Shown piece after piece: positions 21,252 through 30,365 of a stretch of DNA of 64,000 nt. The notes below the pieces were generated by a model. It was not told where the DNA came from. It worked only from the letters and a program-made list of their open reading frames with translations, and did not search any database. Source of the stretch: Saussurea involucrata (taxonomy: Eukaryota; Streptophyta; Magnoliopsida; Asterales; Asteraceae); assembly GCA_033807775.1 (NCBI GenBank), contig CM066313.1:87049484-87113483 (forward strand), given 5' to 3'. Numbering within the stretch: position 1 is the first letter of the stretch; the number at the start of each line of letters is the position of its first letter. Both the position numbers and the translations under genes were made by a program.

Positions 21252-21812
21252 CCTAATTTAGAGTCTTAAAGGTTTTTCAAGTTTTATCTTATTTGGTTGT
21301 TATGTAAATTGGTTTCTGGTTGCCTACTGAATATATACCACCTTCTTGGAAGTCTCTGGTGACTATGGCTAAACCATTGTCGTTTCTTGCTACCACCTTC
21401 TTGGAATTGTCTCCGGTGATCATGTCTAAACCGTTGTCATTTCTGGCAGAACTGAATGGCCGAATACAACCTTCTAGAATCATCTCTGGTGACAGAACAA
21501 ATGAACACTACTAAAGAATGGTTACATACTAAAGTAATTAATGAGACTGTCGAAATTCAATGAATACAAACTCTTACTATTATGCAAATACACCAGAGGG
21601 CCGTAAGGATGACCGCCTCTAGACAAGCTGACTCCACTTTCTTCAACTTCAACGAGCTCAACCAGTTCGTCCAATCTGAATTGGATTTGAGAGCCGGGAT
21701 ATCTAAACACCACCATCGGCCAATATTTCTTCCAAATATCACGGGCCATATGACAATTGACAAAACAGATGGTCCGTAGACTCGATATCCAAACACTTAC
21801 CCGGATAAGTAC
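21252..21812. other. U1 copy A 3' flank, repeated module
   Basis: The flank begins TTCCTAATTTAGAGTCTTAAAGG and shares AAGTTTTATCTTATTTGGTTGTTA and GGTTGCC with the flanks of U1 copies C and D, so the duplicated unit extends beyond the RNA. CCACCTTCTTGGAA and TCTCTGGTGA-type phrases recur two or three times in 21340-21490. No gene. Confidence 0.6.
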
Positions 21813-22763
21813 TTACCAATTCAAATTACCTACCGGAGTAATATGGCAAAAAAATAACGAAGATAACGAATTACCTACCGGATAAGTAGTCTTTGTTTTA
21901 CTTCTATCCCCAAAAAAATAACGAAGATAACGCAAATCTGTCATCTCAAACTCGGCCTTCATCGATTTCTTGAACTCCTCTATATGATTTGAACTATTTT
22001 CTGTAAAGATAAGGTCATCTACGTACAAGCAAACAAATAAGAATTCACCTTTGAGGCTCTTGATAAATAACGTGTGTTCATAGGGGCATTTTCTGTAGTC
22101 ATGCTTCTCAAAGTATGAGTCTATACGGCTATATGAAGCACAAGGTGCTTGTGTTAGCCTGTATAAGGCTTTCTTTAACCGACACACCTTGTATTCCTCA
22201 TTCTTCTATACATACCCCGGGGGTTGGTCTACATAAACATCTTCACTAGGATACCCATTTAAAAACATGGATTTAACGTCCATTAGGTGTATCAGCCACC
22301 CATTTTGTGTTGCCAAAGAGTCCACACGTATAGTTTCTAAACGGATTACGGGGGCAAAAACTTCATTATAATCTACCCCATACTTCTGTTTATATCCCTT
22401 TACGACAAGACGAGCCTTATGTTTTTCGACATCGCCATTATCTTTCAATTTGGTCTTGAACACCCATTTCACACCAATTTATTTGTGTCCACTTGGAAGT
22501 TCTACCAGATCCCATGTATCATTCCTAAGAATGGATTCAACCTCTTGATCCATGGCTTCCCTCCATATTTTGCCTTTCGATGAAGTCTCAAAATCCTTAG
22601 GATCAACATATGCTAATAAAGCAAAATCAACTAGTTCATCATGATTAATCTTCTGAGTTATCTCATAGATTTCGTTAATTCCTCTAAACCCGCGTGGTGC
22701 ACCAGACGAGGATGAAGAAACAGAACCAGTTGGTGATGAAGGTTCCAAGGTGGTGGGCAACAA
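21813..22763 (-). pseudogene. Degenerate Copia reverse transcriptase fragment
   Basis: Three frames carry pieces of the RVT_2 domain in the right order: a connector ending WDLVELPSGHK, then VFKTKLKDNGDVEKHKARLV...YNEVFAPVIRLE and DVKSMFLNG...VDQPPGYV, then KKALYRLTQAP and the catalytic LYVDDLIF. Stops at about 22476 and 22203 and other changes separate them. RNase H and the N-terminal integrase are absent. The fragment lies between U1 copy A (plus) and U1 copy B (minus), which flank it as inverted repeats. A shorter deleted version recurs at 26430-26590 next to U1 copy C. Confidence 0.85.
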
Positions 22764-22774
22764 GAGACCGATTT

Positions 22775-22894
22775 AGCGAACGCAGCCCCCACTGTCACAA
22801 ATTATTACGTAGACTCGACCACTTGGACCGACCTTAGGCAAGCACCCCTTCTATGTGCAATGGAGGTCACCAAACCTAGACCATGAGCCTTTTT
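22775..22894 (-). pseudogene. Truncated U1 snRNA pseudogene, copy B
   Basis: Matches U1 from within stem-loop I to the terminal hairpin. The first ~40 bases, including the splice-site complement and the promoter, are missing. The terminal hairpin is cut after TTCGC, so its 3' strand is lost. The Sm-region AATTTGTGACAGTGGGGG is still present. It cannot make a working U1. Confidence 0.9.
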
Positions 22895-24211
22895 CTCATT
22901 TCTTAAAAATGGAATTCATTTAAAGATTTATTAATTGTTTTCTATAACATCATGTTCATGGATTTAGTTTGACTTTGATCACATGATTAGTATACCTTCT
23001 ATAATTATTAATGAAGAATAATAAAGCATATCACATTAACTTTATAAAGATGGTAATGTTATATATATAAAAAACATAGATATGAGGCAAGACAAATATA
23101 AAATATATGATATGTATTGTTGTCATTCCATAACTTATTTATGTGTTTATAGGTGAGAAGATTGATGGATTCAAATAGGTTAGATAACGGGTTAAAAAAA
23201 AGGGTAAAATCAAGACCGGTATTTTATAGTGGGGGTCAAAATGTGTTGGATTGGACTGCGTTAATCCTTTTTTAATTTTACTCGTTTGATCATTATAAAC
23301 AAAATATAACCCAAATCGACTAATTTACCTAATATGGTTTTACTTATCCATCACTATCTATGGCCATATATACGATACAAGTTTTGATGATCGACTTGAA
23401 ATTCCGAACGAAAATTAGTGATGGATAAGTAAAACCAATATAGTGAGTACATGGTCATCAAATACATGTTTTATTATTTTGAAAACATGGGTTATTTATT
23501 GTAAAAAAGAATATGAAGTATGACAAACACCTTATTTAAGACATATTTTGATGCTTTAATACATGTCTTCTTGGTATTAGCGATTTTGACAAAGTACTGT
23601 TAAGGTGAATTCAAGGTGTTATAAGAATCATTCAATTAAAAGGTGTTATAAGAATTATTTAACCATCGGTAACAGTTAAAAATGAATACACATAAGACAA
23701 GCTTATCTCATATTCAAGTCACACGTTAAACACCTTATTTCATAGTCAACATGCTCAATTTAACTTTTCTTTATATGAGAAATATAAACATAAATCCAAT
23801 TTTTTATGAAGTTTACATGACATTAATTTTAAATATATATCTCATTATAAAAAAACCAAACATTCTTAATATATCTCACTCGAAGGTGACATCTAAAGGT
23901 TAGGATGTACAAAGACCTAACTTTACCTAAATGGTACGATTATTTTTATGAAAACAACTGATTCAGTAAAAAGTGTGGAAAAATGATCTAAGACCAAAAA
24001 GGAAGATATCAAAATATTGCATACCCTTTGTTGTAGATTTCAACATAAGTCAATTGGCAAGAATGCCTCAAGATTGTATGCAATAAACATATGGATGATA
24101 AGATCATCCTCATCCATGAACTCCGTTCTCCGACTCATATCACCACCGCGTGCTTTTCTTCTTTTCTCAAGAGCCGCCCTAACCTAGTAACCTTATCTTT
24201 ATCTATCTTTC
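22895..24211. other. AT-rich spacer, no gene seen
   Basis: No supported gene. A perfect 20-bp inverted repeat (TGGTTTTACTTATCCATCAC at 23335 and its complement at 23419-23439) flanks an 60-bp loop with further weak symmetry. Otherwise low-complexity AT sequence. Confidence 0.5.
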
Positions 24212-24703
24212 TTATCGCATCCTTGGGTGACGGCTGGCTTCTATAATCCACATTTTGGCCACGGTGTTCTTGGTCTTCGACCTCATGCCGCTTGGGCCCA
24301 CACAACGAGTTTGTTTCCGCTTCTTTTGCGTCGCCATTTTCCGATTAATAATGGTGATCATCATTGTTCTCCACATCAGAAATGATATCCTTGTTTTGAT
24401 CCGTACTTCCATCATCGTTGCTATGATTTTGGGATGTTCTTGGATGGCCGCGACAGTTATTATGATCGGGAGGGGGTCTTGATGATGCAGGGTTTGAGGT
24501 TCGAGAAATGGAAGTGGCACCAACGTGAGAATCACTGTCATTTGTGCCATGGTCTTCGTTAACAGCAGGGGGTCGTGCCTTCTGAGTGACCCCACCACGC
24601 CACCTGTACTTCCGTCAAGAACCTCACTAGTTTGAGAAGGTGGCACTCTATTTTGCTCATATAGTTCCAACATTTGGTTGCTAACCTCTGCAATAAATAT
24701 CAC
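24060..24703 (-). pseudogene. Possible retrotransposon gag-type fragment, frameshifted
   Basis: On the minus strand an N-terminal MLELYEQNRVPP...SEVLDGSTGG frame is followed, in shifted frames, by polar low-complexity sequence and then RRTEFMDED near 24110. The charged RKARGGDMSRRTEF-like end recalls gag or pol linker sequence of gypsy elements, but no zinc knuckle or catalytic motif is visible. A short relative of its end recurs at 27358. Identity is uncertain. Confidence 0.3.
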
Positions 24704-25191
24704 AATTTACCAATTAAGAAACAGATGGCTACAACCACAAGAAAGATTGACACAAGTGAGGTACGCGGGTGAAAGAACTTGCGAGGTTTTAGGATTTTAT
24801 TTTGACATGGGTAATTTAGCAATTTACCGAACTTATCTCGTTTCCTAGTTCACCTATTTTGGTGGGACAGAAAAACATTGCATTTTTGTCCTACTCAGGT
24901 CTTGTCCCGTCCCAGTCTAATGCCGCACGCTAAACATGGAACAAGTTTTTGCTCTGTCCTGTTTCATCTTGTCCCAAAAGACACTACTTGCAACAATCTT
25001 TAAAATATTCAAATCAGTGATTGCAAAGTTGGCTTTGATTGATTCAAGTTACAGAGACGATTCTGAGAAGGTGGGTATGTATTCGGTGGTTTAGCCTGGT
25101 CACCAGAAACGATTCCGAGAAGGTGGTATTGGTATGTATTCAGTGGGCAACCAATTTATATAACTCTGCAGACCACGTCTTACAGATTGTA
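24704..25191. other. Repeat-derived spacer
   Basis: 24800-25000 is rich in TGGGACAG/CTGTCC foldback-like words. 24990-25150 is homologous to the 3' flank of U1 copy D (27690-27800: CAAATCAGTGATTGCAAAGTTGGC), but the U1 body is absent at this place. Confidence 0.5.
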
Positions 25192-25303
25192 GGAGGCATT
25201 CACAGAAATGAACACCTCTCCAAAAATAGGCGTATGCCACTATGAGCAACGAGCACACCGTATTCTTTAGTAAAAGGCGGAAGAATAGTTCGCTTTGTGC
25301 TCT
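25192..25303 (-). pseudogene. U5: U5 snRNA, copy B (5' truncated)
   Basis: The minus strand carries the loop CGCCTTTTACTAAAG, the stem pair GAGCAC/GTGCTC, a good Sm site (ATTTTTGG) and the terminal stem-loop GAGGTGTTCA/TGAATGCCTC. The first ~20 bases of U5 (ACGCAGCCATGG in copy C) are missing, and a T-to-C change stands just before the loop. Upstream, CCCCACATTGG (25365-25375) is a decayed promoter element and the TATA is weak. Probably not functional. Confidence 0.85.
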
Positions 25304-25859
25304 TTGAAGAATGCCGAGGTCCTTGTTATGCATCTGCTTTTAGCTCCATATTTGCATACATGCCCCAATGTGGGGAAGAATGCATGATGTTTTCTATAAA
25401 GTTTTTTGAAGTGCATTGGAATGATGAATCTATTACATTTTAATAATATTCTTAATTCTAAGTAGAAAATCTCATTGTAATTTCTTTTTTAAGATATAAA
25501 CCTCTGATTCTCTATTTTAAATAAATTATAGATCGTTGTCGGAGATGCTCTAATAGGACAATGAGATTGTTAATAAATTATAGAGTACTGTTGAATGAAA
25601 TATGCAGACAAATAGAGGAATCTGTGAAGAATACAAATGCATGGGTAAGTTGATGAAACAAGTTGAATATGATGATGGTTGCATGCAATAAGATCATATA
25701 TGGATATGATGGGATGAAGTATCAAAGGAGCATTGTGGACCTACTCATCCCTTCTTCTGAGAATCTTTAAAGACTGAGTGATAGAATTAATAACTATTAA
25801 TCAATCTATAAATTAATCATTGGTTAATTGTCAATGATATTATTAGCTCATCGATCGAT
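25304..25859. other. U5 copy B promoter remnant and AT-rich spacer
   Basis: 25304-25395 is alignable with the upstream region of U5 copy C (TTATGCATCTG, CCATATTTG). Beyond that AT-rich DNA without a recognisable gene. Confidence 0.5.
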
Positions 25860-26370
25860 CCATGAGGAGTGTACAAGGACAGGTACAAAGACTTGCAACA
25901 TCATCGAATCATTGTAGATATCAAAGAACTACTTCGGATGCTCAAACGGAAATTTCTCATGCCATCATTCGAAAACTATCTCAACCGGTCACCGCTGCAG
26001 AACCTTCCTTTTTGTTCACACAAGATGACAAACAACCATTATATGTCACTGAAAGGCGAACCAAGAAGCTTGGGAAACTTTTTAATAATGTCATCGTTCA
26101 GCTTCAAACATTTCTTGATCCGTCTCTTAGTGCTAGTAAGTGTAGAATAACTCACTTCCTAGCTATCGCAAAGGAGAGGATATTGATAATGATAATGATA
26201 ATGATAATGATAATGATGATGACGATGACTCTTCCTACACTCCATTCGATGGGGATGAATCGAACGAAACCATTTTAGATGATCTAGAGGAAGATCCGAA
26301 GGAAGATCAAGAGAAAGTGGGTCCTACAATTGAAAAAGGGATGATCCTAATAGTTAAGCAAGTTTTTGAT
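25790..26370 (+). repeat. Duplicated unknown gene fragment, copy 1 (copy 2 at 44590-45150)
   Basis: Both copies share, in order, GAGTGATAGAATT, GTACAAAGACTT.CAACATCATCGAATC, a piece readable as SHAIIRKLSQPV...PSFLFTQDDK, a GATAATGATAATGA run, and an acidic piece readable as SSYTPFDGDESNE and LEEDPKEDQEKVG. The run is longer here than in copy 2. Stops interrupt all frames. I do not recognise the gene; it could be part of a retrotransposon internal region because copy 2 leads straight into a gypsy pol tail. Confidence 0.6.
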
Positions 26371-26429
26371 GACTCAATAATAGAAGGAGAGGAAAAGCTT
26401 CCATCCAAATCCACATCATTCATTGCCAT

Positions 26430-26590
26430 TCTCTTTCAATTTGGTCTTGAAGACCCATTTCACACCAATTTGTGTCCACTTGGAAGTTCTACCAAATCCA
26501 CAGGATCAACCAGTTCATCATGATTAATCCTAAAGAAACAGAACCAGTTGGTGATGAAGGTTCCAAGGTGGTGGGCAACCTGAGACCAAT
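26430..26590 (-). pseudogene. Deleted remnant of the Copia fragment beside U1 copy C
   Basis: Repeats the junction seen at 22470-22770 (TGTGTCCACTTGGAAGTTCTACCA ... GGTGATGAAGGTTCCAAGGTGGTGGGCAAC) with large internal deletions. It shows that U1 copies B and C descend from one U1-Copia unit. Confidence 0.75.
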
Positions 26591-26646
26591 TTTCGTAACA
26601 ACCAAATAAGATAAAACTTGAAAACCCTTCAATACTCAAAATTAGA

Positions 26647-26806
26647 AAGGGGCCGCGCGAACGCAGGCCCCCACTATCACAAATTATGACGTAGGCTCGA
26701 CCACCTGGGCCGACCTTAGGCAGGCACCCCTCCTATGTGCAATGGAGGTCACCAGCCTAGACCATGAGCCTTTTTGATCACTCATTGATCCCGTCCAGGT
26801 AAGTAA
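26647..26806 (-). ncRNA. U1: U1 spliceosomal snRNA, copy C
   Basis: Complete 160-nt U1: splice-site complement ACTTACCTGG, loop I TGATCAAAAAGG, ATTGCAC loop, ATAATTTGTG Sm region and a fully paired terminal hairpin GGGGGCCTGCG-TTCG-CGCGGCCCC. The very first base reads T instead of the usual A. Upstream, GTCCCACATCG (26872-26882) is a perfect consensus USE and TATTTAAG (26837-26830) the TATA, 34 bp apart. Together with copy A this is the strongest functional candidate. Confidence 0.93.
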
Positions 26807-26829
26807 GTTTTAAGCTGTACAACAGTCTT

Positions 26830-26882
26830 CTTAAATAGATTTAGACATGGCTATAACTCCTGTTTTATTATCGATGTGGGAC
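26830..26882 (-). promoter_or_regulatory. snRNA promoter of U1 copy C (perfect USE)
   Basis: GTCCCACATCG matches the plant RTCCCACATCG consensus at every base; TATTTAAG lies 34 bp downstream and the RNA start about 31 bases after that. Confidence 0.9.
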
Positions 26883-27852
26883 GACACCCTAATGATTTAG
26901 CCATCAATAACCAACCTGCTTTCTCATGCCATGATTAACCTATTGCAGTGGCAAGTCCAAGATTTTTTATCGAGCGGATATACCTTTAAAGTATTTCAAA
27001 AGTCTGCAAAGTCATCTGGTTGATAATCACTTCTCACGTTTCTAGCCAAATTTGTCATTTCTCACCCAGACCCCAACCCTATGTAGCTAACACCTTCCTC
27101 CACATCCTTCGGTTTCTTCTTCGTTTCTCGAGCGATGGGCTCCCGCTCGCCTTCCTTTACCGGCCACCAGACTTGGTGGCGACCGCTGTCTCCCGCCGCC
27201 GTCGCCCACCACTCCCACCTCCCCTTCTTCCACCGCCTCAAAATCTTCAACCTCATTATCATCGAACAACTCTGTTTTCTCTCTTGTTTGTTTTTCTCGG
27301 ATTCAGTCGCCAATTCTACACCATCTTCTAGTTAGCGCTCGATCATATCATTCTCATCCATGAATTCCGTTCTCCCTTAAGTTGACAAAATGTGGTTGTA
27401 GTCTATCAATAGTGTCATTGCATGTGGTATTGCAGGTTGCAAGTTCGAATCACTTTGGCTCAGCAGAAAAGAAGGAAATAACTTTAGAACTTCAAACTAG
27501 ATATGTATGTATACGGATTCCTATCACATCAGATCTTTTTAGTAAATAGAAATTTAACAAGATAATGTAAAATCAATTACTATTTGATTTATTAACATAC
27601 ATGCAGAGGCTACTCCTACTAAAGTGATTCACATCTAAAAGCAACTTGATTAAAGTACACAAGAGGCAAGCATCCCAATTATATTATGAAACAGAATCTT
27701 TAATAATACTCAAATCAGTGATTGCAAAGTTGGCTTTGATTCAAGTTACAGAGACCAAGAAGTTGTATGTATTTGATGGGCAACCATAGACCAATTTACA
27801 TAACAACCGAATAAAGATAAAACATGAAATTTTTTCAAAACTCAAAATTAGA
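26883..27852. other. Inter-U1 spacer with dispersed repeat
   Basis: 27020-27180 contains a dispersed repeat: TTCTCACC...CAACCCTAT recurs at 48905-48955, and GTTAGCTACAT to CCGGCCACCAGAC is the inverted partner of 18025-18115. It gives short open frames but no gene. 27690-27852 is the 3' flank module of U1 copy D. Confidence 0.55.
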
Positions 27853-28012
27853 AAGGGGCCGCGCGAACGCAGGCCCCCACTGTCACAAATTATGACGTAG
27901 GCTCGACCACTTGAGCCGACCTTAGGAAGGCACCCCTCCTATGTGTAATGGAGGTCACCAACCTAGACCATGAGCCTTTTTGATCACTCATTGATCCCGT
28001 CCAGGTAAGTAT
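27853..28012 (-). ncRNA. U1: U1 spliceosomal snRNA, copy D
   Basis: Full-length U1 with intact ATACTTACCTGG 5' end, ATAATTTGTG and perfect terminal hairpin. The loop that binds U1A-type proteins reads ATTACAC instead of ATTGCAC, a change inside a normally conserved loop, so binding may be weakened. Promoter present: ATCCCACATTG (28089-28079) and TATTTAAG (28043-28036), about 35 bp apart. About 400 bp including the upstream flank TATACCCACAAAGAAGAAACCTAC is shared with U1 copy F. Confidence 0.9.
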
Positions 28013-28035
28013 GTTATAAGTTGCTCAACGATCTT

Positions 28036-28089
28036 CTTAAATAGATTTAGACATAGGCTACAGCTTCTGTTTTATTATCAATGTGGGAT
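28036..28089 (-). promoter_or_regulatory. snRNA promoter of U1 copy D
   Basis: ATCCCACATTG and TATTTAAG in the spacing expected for polymerase II snRNA genes; the same two elements recur at U1 copy F. Confidence 0.85.
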
Positions 28090-28601
28090 ATACCCACAAA
28101 GAAGAAACCTACTTAACTTGTATGTTGCATGGCTTTGGAGGGAAGTCATTTGAATCGGAAACCCTTCTTTTACTTGGACTTGATATGATTTTTAAATCCT
28201 TTATCAATATGTACATTAGATCGTTAAACCACAAGCCGCTTCATATACGTATATTTTACAACTATTCTCCGTCTCTATATTACTTCTTCATTTGTTTTCG
28301 TATACAACTATTCTTCGTCTCTAATTGGACAATGATGCTATTAATTTGTATACGAGGTTTCATGTTGTGTTGTTTAGTATTTTAAGCAGTTGTTATATTA
28401 CAAATTTAACGAACTAGGACCTAACAATAGCGGTGTAAATGAGTCTAGTTTTTAACGAGCTACTCGAGTTCAAGCTCGTTTATTTCGAGCTCGATCTTCT
28501 CTTGTAGCAAAAGCCAATGTAGGCACCATTTCGGGAACAAAGAGTTATTTACATCATACTTAAAAAATCAAGAAAAAACATTTTTTTTACTTGAAATTGG
28601 A
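28090..28601. other. Spacer between U1 copies D and E
   Basis: No gene. It starts with the flank shared by copies D and F. GAGCTACTCGAGTTCAAGCTCG near 28460 is a small imperfect inverted repeat. Confidence 0.5.
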
Positions 28602-28760
28602 TAGGGGTCGCGAGAACGCACGCCCCCACTATCACAAATTATGACATAGGTTCAACCACTTGGGCCGACCTTAGACTAACACTCCCCCAAAGTGCAATGG
28701 ATGTCACCAACTTAGACTATGAGTCTTATTGGTCACTCAATGATCCCGTCCAAGTAGTCG
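28602..28760 (-). pseudogene. Diverged U1 snRNA pseudogene, copy E
   Basis: Recognisable along the whole RNA, but the 5' end reads CTACTTGGACGGG, so the splice-site complement is destroyed. Stem II is changed, and the terminal loop is TTCT with imperfect stem. No USE or TATA lies upstream. This is the oldest copy. Confidence 0.88.
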
Positions 28761-29336
28761 AGATTAGCTCAACAGTGAAATAGAGTCGCTAAATGTTGCC
28801 ACTGACTTTTGATTAAAGTGACTTCAAGGAAGTACTCAGTAAGAAGGATGGCGATAACATGTTATCATGGTGAATTATCCAACGGGGTTTAAAATGAGTC
28901 GGGTGTAAATAAGATGTATGGAGAGATCAAAGATTAATTTGATTTTATATATCTATACTATATATATATATATATATATATATAATAAAAACTTAGGGTA
29001 CTATATGGATGAAAATGATCCTCAACCGAAGCTATTTATTTATATGCCAATAGTCATCGTATTAATTGAAGAAATCGGCTAAATCGCGATTTTTTAAGTT
29101 GTGAGGTTGTTTTCTCCAAACAGAGGTGTACTATTGGCAAAACAAGTCTCCCATCTTTAAAAAGATGAAATCCAGCCCACTGAACTTTCTGACAGTTATG
29201 TTCCTACCCCTTCTGAAGTCTTATTTCACGTCTGATTAATAAGAGGTGGTGCTTTAAGAGGTTATAAGACATTAAGTTACCTAGACGTATTTCAACTTAA
29301 CAGCCTCTGAAATCTTAAAAAACGGTCTAAACGTAT
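28761..29336. other. Spacer with TA microsatellite, left flank of Sirevirus 1
   Basis: An uninterrupted TA run lies at about 28959-28984. The last 100 bp (GACGTATTTCAACTTAACAGCCTCTGAAATC) continues after the Sirevirus at 44523 with CGTCTGAACGATTTAGACTTCAGAGG. The insertion site therefore lay in a small foldback-like sequence. Confidence 0.55.
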
Positions 29337-30185
29337 TGTTGGAACCCAGATACACTTAATCAAGATTAACAATCTGTTAGTGGAGTTTAGAGTTTGATGC
29401 GGAAGCGTATTAAACTAACAGATATGTTTGATAGATATTAGAACGCACATATATAAAGAAAACAGTAAGGAATAAAAAGGATTTCTTGAACAGTTACTGT
29501 TATTCAATATATAATAAGAACAACGAAGAACAGATTAAGAACTGTTGGTGTGTGTGTGAATATAACACTCAGATATTTGACAATAAAGCTTGAGAGTATT
29601 AGTGATTCCTTGTGTATTCGTCGTTAGGAAGATCTCAACATGAGACTTCCTTTTATACTACTCTTAGAAGACTATGAAGTTGGTCACTGTTCCTTTTACG
29701 GCATGAATAGTAAACTGGATGGTGTGAACAGTGGACTGGATGGTGTGAGCAGTTGTTTGAGCCATGCGCATTTAATGGAGCAGATGTACTATTGGTAAAT
29801 GCATTAAATGGCGCAGACGTCTATTTTGTACCATGCCCTATTGAGTCCACTCAGAGCTTGACACGTGTTTTGACAGTACTTTTCCATGCAAGTTGATGAA
29901 CGTATCCAGTAATATCTTCCAAGTCTTCATAGCAGACCACAGAGGCTCTGTAAGGCATTACAGAGGTTCTGTGGTCTGACCTTCTGTGGAGCAGTCCACT
30001 TGTTTCCGAGTTGATCTTCTTCTTGCGCACTACAGAGGTTCTGTGATTACCTCTGTAGCTTCTGTGGCTTTCTGGACTTGATCTTCTGGAAGAAGTGGCA
30101 GAGCCTCTGTGAGAGGCTTTTCTATACTTAGCCTATTTTTCACTACTTCTAAGTATTTCTATGATTAGGAAGATTGAAGCTAACA
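29337..30185 (-). repeat. 3' LTR of Sirevirus 1
   Basis: 849 bp, TGTTGGAACCC to GAAGCTAACA on the plus strand. The region 29930-30120 is crowded with ACAGAG/CTCTGT and TTCTGTG words, some as palindromes (ACAGAGGCTCTGT). Confidence 0.96.
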
Positions 30186-30197
30186 ATCTCCCCCTAA
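30186..30197 (-). other. Polypurine tract of Sirevirus 1
   Basis: Minus strand TTAGGGGGAGAT directly abuts the 3' LTR; it primes plus-strand DNA synthesis. Confidence 0.85.
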
Positions 30198-30365
30198 GTA
30201 GTGAAAAATAAAAATTTGACTTTGTGTTTAGTTAGGCTAAGTTAGATAAGACAAAGGTTAAACAATACCTCGAAATTTCTTTCATTTAGAAATATGCCAG
30301 AGGCATTTTACATTTGAGTACGATGAAAGATAAACTTTTGTTTGCAGAGATTGGAGGTCTGAGAA

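Noticed and set aside
21813..22763. Functional Copia pol
   Set aside because: Several stops and frame changes; integrase and RNase H are missing.
27425..27470. GGTTGCAAGTTCGAATC resembling a SINE or tRNA B box
   Set aside because: No matching A box at the right distance, no tRNA fold, no poly-A tail or target duplication seen.
21092..28012. U1 copies as reverse-transcribed retro-pseudogenes
   Set aside because: Promoter elements and 3' flanks are copied along with the RNA, and there is no poly-A tail, so duplication was at the DNA level.
28959..28984. TA run as a regulatory signal
   Set aside because: Plain microsatellite without supporting context.
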